Shown here: piece after piece, positions 1-5,911 of the stretch
How the letters are laid out: each line of letters starts with the position of its first letter
Numbering within the stretch: the first letter of the stretch is position 1
Source of the DNA: Dictyoglomaceae bacterium
Lineage (GTDB): Bacteria; Dictyoglomota; Dictyoglomia; Dictyoglomales; Dictyoglomaceae
Reading direction: 5' to 3'
Assembly (NCBI GenBank): GCA_028276205.1
Contig: JAPYWU010000060.1
Location: 1 to 8,069, forward strand
Length of the DNA: 8,069 nt
Notes under the pieces: model-generated
Databases searched by the model: none
Seen by the model: only the letters and a program-made list of their open reading frames with translations
What the model was told of the DNA's origin: nothing
Position numbers and translations under genes: made by a program

Positions 1-97
1 CAGCAATAATAGCAGACTTAGCTTTTTCTCTACTTTCAAAAAATCCTTTTTTAACTAATAGAGTATCAAGCCTTTCTTTAGGAGTTTTTTCTTTCAA
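1..97 (-). CDS. tlyA: TlyA family rRNA 2'-O-methyltransferase, N-terminal S4 domain (runs off the window)
   Basis: Only the first 32 codons are visible. Translation from a TTG at 97-95 gives a start resembling MKEKTPKERLDTLLVKKG, followed by FFESREKAKSAIIA. This is the typical opening of TlyA: an S4 RNA-binding domain with the RLD-LLV and ESREKAK motifs. Family members 2'-O-methylate cytidines in 16S and 23S rRNA; the FtsJ-like methyltransferase domain would lie beyond the window edge. An in-frame stop (TAA) lies a few codons upstream, so the TTG is the only sensible start. It overlaps the dxs stop as TTGA, which implies translational coupling. The dxs-tlyA pair is also found in Firmicutes (dxs-yqxC). 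The assignment rests on a short segment plus context. Confidence 0.82.
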   Translation of the reverse strand, partial: MKEKTPKERLDTLLVKKGFFESREKAKSAIIA

Positions 98-1956
98 CCT
101 TCCACCCTTGTTTTATTAAGAACCCCTAATACTTCATTCACTACATGATATTCTTTTAAACCATATATTTCTTTTAAGATTTCTACATTTCCATGCTCTA
201 TGAACTTTTCTGGTAATGCTATAGGATGTAAGTTTACGTTAAAATGAAACTTGGAAACAAATTCAGAAATTGCCCCAAAGAGTCCTCCTGTTACAATGTT
301 TTCCTCTAATGTAAAGACATATTTAAATTTAGAAAATATCTCTTCAAGTAATGGAATATCTAAAGGTTTTAAAAATCTTAAATTGACTACTTTAGCATAT
401 ATTCCCTTCTCCTTCAAAATATTATAAGCCCCCAAAGCAGTATATACCATGGAACCTATAGCTAAGAAAAGGACATCCTCACCCTCTTCCAATATTTCAG
501 CTTTACCTATCTCTATCTTATTAAAATTGGAAGAAAGTTTTACCCCATATCCTTTACCTTTGGGATATCTTATTGCAAAAGGACCAGGATAACTAATTGC
601 TGTATATAATAAATCTCTAAGTTCAGCTTCATCTTTTGGGGAAGAAACAACTATATTGGGGATAAGCCTCAAATAAGATAGATCAAAAATTCCTTGATGA
701 GTAGGTCCATCATCACTAACAAGGCCAGCTCTATCTAATACAAATACTACAGGAAGCTTCTGTAAACAAACATCATGAATAATTTGGTCAAAGGATCTCT
801 GAAGAAAAGTGGAATATATAGCAACTACAGGTTTTAATCCATTCATAGCAAGTCCTGCTGCAAAAGTTACAGCATGCTGTTCTGCTATTCCTACATCAAA
901 AAATCTTTCTGGAAATCTCTCTGCAAAATAGGAAAGTCCAGTACCATCTGGCATTGCAGCTGTAATGGCTACAATCTTTTCATCCTTTTCTCCTAACTCC
1001 ACTAATGTCTTACCAAAAACCTCTGTATAAGTAGGGACCTTTTTTTCACGTTCTTTCTTTGATCCCACACTATGGAATTTGGAAGGTATAGCTTCTGCAT
1101 CTTTATGGCCAATTCCTTTTTTGGTTGTGATATGTATCAATACTGGACAAGACAGATTATCTTTTATACCCTTAAATACAGAGATTAAAAGGGGTATATC
1201 ATGTCCATCAAAGGGGCCGAAATATTTAAAACCTAAATCTTCAAATATGGGATTTTCCAAGAGAAGACTCTTTAAACTTCTTTCCAATTTTAGATCTAAA
1301 GACAACAAGGTCTTTCCTAATGGTAAATTCTTTAAAAAATTCTGAGTTGTCTGCTTAAAAAATCTATAAAGAGGGTGTTTCCTTAATTTAGCTAAATAAA
1401 CTGCTAAAGCTCCTACATTTGGTGAAATAGAATGTTCATTATCATTTAATATAACAATGAGATCTGTATTTAAGAATCCAATCTGGTTCAACGCCTCCCA
1501 TGCCATTCCAGAAGTTAAAGCACCATCACCTATTACTGCTACAACTTTATATTTTTCACCTTTAATATCCCTTGCTTTAGCGAATCCTAAAGCAGCCGAT
1601 AAAGATGTACCAGCATGTCCTACAGCAAAATGATCATACTCACTCTCCCAAGGAGCAATATATCCACTGATTCCGCCATATTGTCTTAATGTATGAAAAT
1701 CTTTCGCTCTTCCAGTTACCAATTTATGAGTATAGGCCTGATGTCCTACATCCCAAATTATCTTATCCTTAGGTGTATCAAAAACATAATGAAGAGCTAA
1801 AGTTAACTCAACAGTTCCTAAATTCGACGCCAAATGACCTCCATTATTCTCTACAGTATTAATAATTACTCCCCTAATTTCTTCAGCTAAATTTCTTAGC
1901 TCTTCCATAGAGAGAGATTTTAAATCGTTAGGAGAATTAATTCTCTCTAACCACAT
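94..1956 (-). CDS. dxs: 1-deoxy-D-xylulose-5-phosphate synthase (DXS)
   Basis: This thiamine diphosphate (ThDP) enzyme condenses pyruvate and glyceraldehyde 3-phosphate to 1-deoxy-D-xylulose 5-phosphate. It is the first step of the MEP isoprenoid pathway and also feeds thiamine and pyridoxal synthesis; it is cytosolic. The length, 620 residues, is usual. Visible motifs in order: INSPNDLKSLS (6-16), GGHLASNLG with His41 (39-47), DVGHQAY (69-75), the ThDP/Mg motif GDGALTSG starting at 143 and ending with NDN at 171-173, the transketolase pyrimidine domain with GIAEQHA (catalytic Glu360), DRAGLVSDDGPTHQG (408-422), and the C-terminal transketolase domain with NLRFLKPLD (525-533). His175 stands where most DXS have Met in NDN-x-M-S-I-S. 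The start is supported by the conserved N-terminal motif and an AAAGAGG site nine bases upstream. The gene overlaps the nusB end by 20 bp and its stop overlaps the tlyA start. Confidence 0.98.
   Translation of the reverse strand: MWLERINSPNDLKSLSMEELRNLAEEIRGVIINTVENNGGHLASNLGTVELTLALHYVFDTPKDKIIWDVGHQAYTHKLVTGRAKDFHTLRQYGGISGYIAPWESEYDHFAVGHAGTSLSAALGFAKARDIKGEKYKVVAVIGDGALTSGMAWEALNQIGFLNTDLIVILNDNEHSISPNVGALAVYLAKLRKHPLYRFFKQTTQNFLKNLPLGKTLLSLDLKLERSLKSLLLENPIFEDLGFKYFGPFDGHDIPLLISVFKGIKDNLSCPVLIHITTKKGIGHKDAEAIPSKFHSVGSKKEREKKVPTYTEVFGKTLVELGEKDEKIVAITAAMPDGTGLSYFAERFPERFFDVGIAEQHAVTFAAGLAMNGLKPVVAIYSTFLQRSFDQIIHDVCLQKLPVVFVLDRAGLVSDDGPTHQGIFDLSYLRLIPNIVVSSPKDEAELRDLLYTAISYPGPFAIRYPKGKGYGVKLSSNFNKIEIGKAEILEEGEDVLFLAIGSMVYTALGAYNILKEKGIYAKVVNLRFLKPLDIPLLEEIFSKFKYVFTLEENIVTGGLFGAISEFVSKFHFNVNLHPIALPEKFIEHGNVEILKEIYGLKEYHVVNEVLGVLNKTRVEG
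102..109 (-). promoter_or_regulatory. Ribosome binding site for tlyA
   Basis: The minus strand reads AAGGGTGG four bases before the TTG at 97-95, inside the last codons of dxs. It is the only purine-rich Shine-Dalgarno-like stretch placed to serve the TTG, and it supports that unusual start. The spacing is short. Confidence 0.5.
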
Positions 1957-2371
1957 TTAAATATTCCTCTTTAATTTTTAAAACTTCATCCCAATTTCTA
2001 ACTATATTCCTTAAAATACCATTAACAAATCTACCAGCCTCTGGGCTGACATATTTTTTAGCTAACTCAACAGCCTCATTAACAGTAACACCTGGAGGAA
2101 TATCTTCAAAGGCAAACATTTCAGCTATTGCCATTCTTAAAATGTTTCTCTCTAATCCTCCAATTCTATCTAATCTCCAATTCTTGCTAAATTTACTTAT
2201 AATGGCATCTGCTACATTTTTAAAATAAAGAGTACTTTCATAGAGTTTGTGAGCAAAAGCTTGAGCTTGGGGTGAAAAATCATCAAAATCCACCTCAACA
2301 TTTTGACCCAATTCTTGCTGGAATAAATACATCAAAACCTTTTCTCTACATCTTGTTCTTTCTTTACTCAT
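1937..2371 (-). CDS. nusB: Transcription antitermination factor NusB
   Basis: NusB binds the boxA RNA of rRNA leader transcripts together with ribosomal protein S10 (NusE) and helps RNA polymerase read through terminators in rRNA operons. The protein has 144 residues, normal for the all-helical family. Visible signatures are the arginine-rich start with REKVLMYLFQQEL (9-21), NWRLDRIGGLERNILRMAIAE (64-84), VNEAVELAKKY (97-107) and FVNGILRNI (115-123). The ATG at 2371 follows the DUF2273 stop by one base and has AGGAAGG just upstream, so the ribosome site lies within the end of the preceding gene. It overlaps dxs downstream. The position after an Asp23-family gene matches Firmicutes (yqhY-nusB). 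Confidence 0.95.
   Translation of the reverse strand: MSKERTRCREKVLMYLFQQELGQNVEVDFDDFSPQAQAFAHKLYESTLYFKNVADAIISKFSKNWRLDRIGGLERNILRMAIAEMFAFEDIPPGVTVNEAVELAKKYVSPEAGRFVNGILRNIVRNWDEVLKIKEEYLNVVREN
1966..1972 (-). promoter_or_regulatory. Ribosome binding site for dxs, inside nusB
   Basis: AAAGAGG on the minus strand lies nine bases before the dxs ATG (1956-1954) and inside the last codons of nusB. It supports a start that overlaps nusB by 20 bp rather than the internal Met17. Confidence 0.6.
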
Positions 2372-2372
2372 T

Positions 2373-2588
2373 TTACCTTCCTATCATAAATATCTCTTTA
2401 ATTTTTTCTATAAAAAGGAACAACAGATTTTTGTCAATTATATTTCCGATAATATACCCTATAAGAAACATAATGATTAGAAATAAGGTTCTCCAAAAAC
2501 CAATAGTAAGAATAAGGATGCCTAATATCAAAAATATTAATGAAAAAATAAGTCTATATTTATAATTTTTTATCCTTTCAAGACTCAT
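2373..2588 (-). CDS. DUF2273 small membrane protein
   Basis: A 71-residue hydrophobic protein with a short basic N-terminus (MSLERIKNYKYR) and two predicted membrane helices at about 12-30 and 33-51. The second begins with GFWRTLFLIIM and continues through LIGYIIGNIID, the pattern I associate with the DUF2273 family. These proteins are small, of unknown biochemical role, and typically encoded beside amaP and asp23, as here. The ATG directly abuts the amaP stop (TAGATG) and AAGGGG lies just upstream inside amaP, so the two are probably co-translated. It may help assemble or anchor the Asp23/AmaP membrane complex, but that is inferred from context only. Confidence 0.85.
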   Translation of the reverse strand: MSLERIKNYKYRLIFSLIFLILGILILTIGFWRTLFLIIMFLIGYIIGNIIDKNLLFLFIEKIKEIFMIGR

Positions 2589-3122
2589 CTACTTACCCCT
2601 TTTCGAAGGAACCACATCATCAATTATTACATTTATTTTTTCTAAATTTAAAGGTAAAACACTTTCAAAATAAACTCTCAATCTTTGTTGCATATCATTA
2701 ACAATTCTTGTTATATCTGCACTGGCAGGAATTTTTATCCTCAAGGTAATATATATTTTATCCTTTATAATTTCAATCTCAGGTCTTATATCTTGAATCT
2801 CAGAAAAATACCCAGCTATCTCTCTTATAGAACTTTTAATACCATTAATAGAAATCATTACATCACCTAAGCCTGTTCTATTTCCTATAACCACAGAAGT
2901 TTTCTCTCTATTTATAATTAGAGCAAAACTTGAAGAAAAAGCAAGAACAAAAAGAATTATAAGCAAGATAGCAGAAAACAAAAAACCAGGTCCTTTAGCC
3001 CAATTTATTATATTTAATGCTAATTCCCACTTAAAAAGTCCAAGAATTAAAACAAGATCAATAAGAGAGAAAATTAATAAAATTACAGAGTAGATAATAA
3101 TTTCATATCTATTAAGTTTCAT
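2589..3122 (-). CDS. amaP: AmaP-like alkaline shock response membrane anchor protein
   Basis: A 177-residue protein with two N-terminal membrane helices (about 8-30 and 46-70) forming a hairpin, followed by a soluble domain of roughly 100 residues that itself looks Asp23-like: GLGDVMISINGIKSSIREIA (84-103), then a beta-rich segment with IYITLRIKIPASADI (123-137) and a C-terminal KINVIIDDVVP (162-172). This is the layout of AmaP, which in Staphylococcus aureus tethers Asp23 to the membrane. Its start overlaps the asp23 stop as ATGA, and AAGGAGG lies seven bases upstream, so coupled expression with asp23 is likely. The family call comes from topology, the Asp23-like tail and neighbours; sequence conservation in the family is modest. 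Confidence 0.85.
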   Translation of the reverse strand: MKLNRYEIIIYSVILLIFSLIDLVLILGLFKWELALNIINWAKGPGFLFSAILLIILFVLAFSSSFALIINREKTSVVIGNRTGLGDVMISINGIKSSIREIAGYFSEIQDIRPEIEIIKDKIYITLRIKIPASADITRIVNDMQQRLRVYFESVLPLNLEKINVIIDDVVPSKRGK

Positions 3123-3484
3123 TTCTTCTCCTCCTTATCTTTTTTGCCTATCAATACTCCTTTTATAATAACATTTACTTCCCTTACATTTAATCCTGTC
3201 ATACTTTCTATTACTTCTTTAACATGGGATTGAACTTCTCTTGCCACTTCAGGAAAAAAAACATTTTGTTTCACATAAATAGGTATCAATATGTATACAT
3301 CTTTTTCAAATAAATCAATTTTTATACCCCTTCCAAGAGGTATGCCCGATACAAGTTTCATAAATGAAGAAGAAGGCTCTCCTACTTGAGCAACACCTTC
3401 CACTTCTTGAGCAGCAATACCCGCTATTACAGAGATAACCCCTTTTGATATATTTACTGTTCCATATGAAAGTTCTTCCTTCAT
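3119..3484 (-). CDS. Asp23/Gls24 family envelope stress protein
   Basis: A 121-residue soluble protein covering the whole Asp23/Gls24 (DUF322) domain: YGTVNISKGVISVIAGIAA (7-25) then QEVEGVAQVG (26-35), a beta segment with IKIDLFEKDVYILIPI (54-69), and the closing helix-strand FPEVAREVQSHVKEVIES (77-94) to VREVNVIIKGV (100-110). Family members form abundant membrane-associated assemblies in Gram-positive bacteria and are linked to cell envelope stress. The B. subtilis homologue YqhY, also next to accBC, affects lipid synthesis. The gene lies 30 bp after accC and overlaps amaP by 4 bp. A weak site (GTGGTGAT) precedes the ATG. A lysine/glutamate-rich tail ends the protein. Whether it acts like staphylococcal Asp23 or like YqhY cannot be told from sequence. 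Confidence 0.93.
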   Translation of the reverse strand: MKEELSYGTVNISKGVISVIAGIAAQEVEGVAQVGEPSSSFMKLVSGIPLGRGIKIDLFEKDVYILIPIYVKQNVFFPEVAREVQSHVKEVIESMTGLNVREVNVIIKGVLIGKKDKEEKK

Positions 3485-3514
3485 AATTTATCACCACTTT
3501 TTATTTTATCAAAA

Positions 3515-4858
3515 TTAATCCTCTACCAATACCCTTCTTGATAAAAAGTTAGTAGAATATTCTCCTTTTATAAATGAAGTATTATTTAGTATCTTTAAAT
3601 GAAGAGGAATAGTTGTTTTAACTCCTCTCAAAACAAACTCCTCCAAAGCCCTTTTCATTCTTATTATAGCTTCATTTCTATCTTTCCCCCAAGTTATAAC
3701 TTTTGCCAATAAAGAATCATAAAAAGGTACTATTTCATAACCTTCATAAAGATGAGTATCAATTCTTACAAAAGGTCCTCCTGGAGGTATATACTTTTCT
3801 AATTTTCCAGCAGATGGAGCAAAATTGTTATCAGGATCCTCAGCATTAATTCTACACTCTATAGCATGTCCCCTTAATGTTACTTCTTTAAAGTCTAATC
3901 TTTCTCCAGCTGCAATAAGAATTTGCCATTTAACAAGATCAATTCCAGTTACCATTTCTGTAACAGTATGTTCTACTTGAATTCTTGTATTTACTTCCAT
4001 AAAATAAAATCTTCCATCTTTATCCAAAAGAAATTCAAAAGTCCCAGGTCCCACATATCCAACCTTATATGCTCCCCGAATTGCAGCTCTACTCATAGCG
4101 TCTCTTAATCTTTTATCAACTACTGGAGAAGGGGATTCCTCAATTAATTTTTGATATCTTCTTTGAATAGTACAATCCCTTTCCCCAAGAGAAACAATAT
4201 TTCCATAAGAATCTCCCATTATTTGTATCTCCACATGTCTTGGCTCTTCTATAAATTTTTCAATATATATTCCAGGATTTCCAAAATTTTTCTCGGCTTC
4301 TAATTTAGCAAGCCTGATATTTTTCACCAACTCTTCAGGACTATATGAAATCCTCATTCCTTTACCGCCACCACCAGCAGTAGCTTTAATAAGTACTGGA
4401 AAACCTATCTCCTTAGCAATTTTTACCGCTTGTTTTTCATCTTCAACAAGACCATCAGAACCAGGCAGTAAAGGAACACCTGCCTCTTTCATTATTTTTT
4501 TAGCCCTTGCTTTATCTCCTAAATTTTCAATAACTTCCTTTTTAGGACCTATAAAAACTATATCATGATCTTGGCAAATTTCGGCAAATCTCGATGATTC
4601 TGCCAAAAATCCATATCCAGGATGAATAGCATCAGCATTTGTTATTAAAGCAGCACTTATTATATTTGGAATATTTAGGTAGCTCTGTGAGGCAGGAGGC
4701 GGACCTATACAGATAGCCTCATCTGCCATATACACATGAAGAGATTCTTTATCTGCTTCAGAATATACCGCTACTGTTTTAATTCCTAATTCTTTACAAG
4801 CCCTTATAACTCTAACAGCAATTTCGCCTCTATTTGCAATAAGAACTTTCCTAAACAT
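3515..4858 (-). CDS. accC: Acetyl-CoA carboxylase, biotin carboxylase subunit
   Basis: This enzyme uses ATP and bicarbonate to carboxylate the biotin on AccB, the first half-reaction of malonyl-CoA formation for fatty acid synthesis. The length, 447 residues, is normal. Motifs: FRKVLIANRGEIAVRVIRA (2-20), HPGYGFLAES (79-88), Lys116, the ATP-grasp glycine loop KATAGGGGKGMRI (158-170), PRHVEIQ (206-212), GERDCTIQRRYQK (225-237), the metal and catalytic segment FEFLLDKDGRFYFMEVNTR (274-292) with Glu275 and Glu288, followed by IQVEH (293-297), and the C-terminal biotin carboxylase domain with ECRINAEDP (334-342). All main catalytic residues appear present. A GPPPAS segment (52-57) contains three consecutive prolines. 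The start overlaps accB by 8 bp. The carboxyltransferase genes accA and accD are not in the window. Confidence 0.97.
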   Translation of the reverse strand: MFRKVLIANRGEIAVRVIRACKELGIKTVAVYSEADKESLHVYMADEAICIGPPPASQSYLNIPNIISAALITNADAIHPGYGFLAESSRFAEICQDHDIVFIGPKKEVIENLGDKARAKKIMKEAGVPLLPGSDGLVEDEKQAVKIAKEIGFPVLIKATAGGGGKGMRISYSPEELVKNIRLAKLEAEKNFGNPGIYIEKFIEEPRHVEIQIMGDSYGNIVSLGERDCTIQRRYQKLIEESPSPVVDKRLRDAMSRAAIRGAYKVGYVGPGTFEFLLDKDGRFYFMEVNTRIQVEHTVTEMVTGIDLVKWQILIAAGERLDFKEVTLRGHAIECRINAEDPDNNFAPSAGKLEKYIPPGGPFVRIDTHLYEGYEIVPFYDSLLAKVITWGKDRNEAIIRMKRALEEFVLRGVKTTIPLHLKILNNTSFIKGEYSTNFLSRRVLVED

Positions 4859-5294
4859 TGCTCTCTGTATCTATCAGAAAGAGTTTTTGTCCAAATTCAA
4901 CTGCTTGTCCATTTTCAACTAATACTTTTTTCACTCTTCCTCTTACATGACTCTTTATCTCATTCATTAGTTTCATGGCTTCAATAATACACACTGTTTG
5001 TCCTGGCTCTACCAAATCACCTTCTTCAACAAATGGAGGGGCACCTGGAGCTGGGGAACGATAAAAAACACCAACTAAAGGAGCAGTAATATATACACCT
5101 TCATCAACATTCTCTTTTATGATTTGTGTTTTCTCAACTTTAGGCTCTACCTCGGTTGAGGGAGTAGAAACCACATTATCTCCTCTTCTTAAAACCAATT
5201 TGTTTTCTCCATTTTCTATTATTAATTCTGAAAGATTACTTTTATTAAATAGACATATTAGCTCTTTTAACTCTTCTAAAGACCACTCTTTCAT
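4851..5294 (-). CDS. accB: Acetyl-CoA carboxylase, biotin carboxyl carrier protein
   Basis: AccB carries the biotin that is carboxylated by AccC and then passes CO2 to acetyl-CoA. The protein has 147 residues. The N-terminal part (1-38, MKEWSLEELKELICLF onwards) is the AccB-specific head, followed by a short charged linker (about 40-65) and the biotinyl domain (68-142). The biotin attachment motif is EAMKLMNE (105-112) with Lys108. The segment FYRSPAPGAPPF (77-88) matches the protruding thumb found in true AccB proteins and generally absent from the carrier domains of biotin decarboxylases and pyruvate carboxylase, which favours acetyl-CoA carboxylase. A clear AAAAGGAG lies seven bases before the ATG. 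It is preceded by a 36-bp gap after efp and overlaps accC. Confidence 0.96.
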   Translation of the reverse strand: MKEWSLEELKELICLFNKSNLSELIIENGENKLVLRRGDNVVSTPSTEVEPKVEKTQIIKENVDEGVYITAPLVGVFYRSPAPGAPPFVEEGDLVEPGQTVCIIEAMKLMNEIKSHVRGRVKKVLVENGQAVEFGQKLFLIDTESNV

Positions 5295-5307
5295 AGCTAT
5301 ACTCCTT

Positions 5308-5329
5308 TTATTAAAACTTCTTATTAAAA
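5308..5329 (-). repeat. Short direct repeat ahead of accB
   Basis: In the efp-accB gap the minus strand carries TTTTAATAA twice (5329-5321 and 5316-5308), separated by GAAG, so the copies are 13 bp apart. The second copy runs into the accB Shine-Dalgarno site. The repeat is exact, but in DNA this AT-rich it may be chance. I see no match to a known operator. Confidence 0.35.
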
Positions 5330-5330
5330 T

Positions 5331-5888
5331 CTATGCCCTCTCCACATATTTTGCATAACGAGTATCCACTACAACTTTATCCCCAATTTGTATAAATAAA
5401 GGTACCTGTATTACTAATCCTGTTTCTAATTTTGCAGGCTTCGATCCACCCGAAACTGTATCCCCTCTAAGACCTGGATCGGTTTCTATAACTTCTAAAA
5501 CAACTGTGGTAGGAAGTTCTATACCGATAGGATTTCCCTCATAAAAAAGCACACTAACAATGGTGCCTTCTTTTAAGTACTTAATTGCATCTCCTAATTG
5601 CTCCTCAGTAAGCATATGCTGCTCATAGGTTTCATGATCAATAAAGTAATACTCATCTCCTTGTTTATAAAGAAACTCTGCTTCCCTTTTATTAATAAAA
5701 GCCTGAGGAACATATTCGTCCGATTTAAATGTTCTCCTCAATACATTTCCTGTTTTCAAGTTCTTCAATTTTACCCTAACTGTGGCTTGACCTTGAGCCA
5801 TATGTACATGTTGGTATTCAAGTACTATATATATTTCTCCATCTAATTCTATAGTAAGACCAGGATAAAAATCATTTACAGAAATCAT
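5331..5888 (-). CDS. efp: Elongation factor P with a glutamine-tipped loop
   Basis: EF-P binds between the P and E sites of the ribosome and speeds peptide bond formation at consecutive prolines. The length, 185 residues, is normal and all three beta-barrel domains are visible: domain I (1-64, MISVNDFYPGLTIELDGEIY onwards), domain II (about 65-128, with EAEFLYKQGDEYYFIDHETY at 69-88 and GIELPTTVVLEV at 122-133), and domain III with GLRGDTVSGGSKPAKLETG (139-157) and the end motif VVVDTRYAKYVER. Oddly, the domain I tip loop reads HMAQGQA (29-35) instead of the usual PGKG or PGRG, so Gln32 sits where the modified Lys or Arg normally is. A strong GGGAGG lies 12 bases before the ATG. The M24 peptidase-efp pair is common in Firmicutes. 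Confidence 0.97.
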   Translation of the reverse strand: MISVNDFYPGLTIELDGEIYIVLEYQHVHMAQGQATVRVKLKNLKTGNVLRRTFKSDEYVPQAFINKREAEFLYKQGDEYYFIDHETYEQHMLTEEQLGDAIKYLKEGTIVSVLFYEGNPIGIELPTTVVLEVIETDPGLRGDTVSGGSKPAKLETGLVIQVPLFIQIGDKVVVDTRYAKYVERA

Positions 5889-5911
5889 CTTTTCTTATTA
5901 CCTCCCTTTCT

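Noticed and set aside
3315..3497. Minus-strand open frame of 60 codons overlapping asp23
   Set aside because: It is an out-of-frame reading of asp23, whose own frame encodes a clear Asp23 domain.
4851..5294. Biotin carrier of an oxaloacetate or methylmalonyl-CoA decarboxylase
   Set aside because: The AccB-type N-terminal head, the thumb-like SPAPGAPP segment and overlap with accC favour acetyl-CoA carboxylase.
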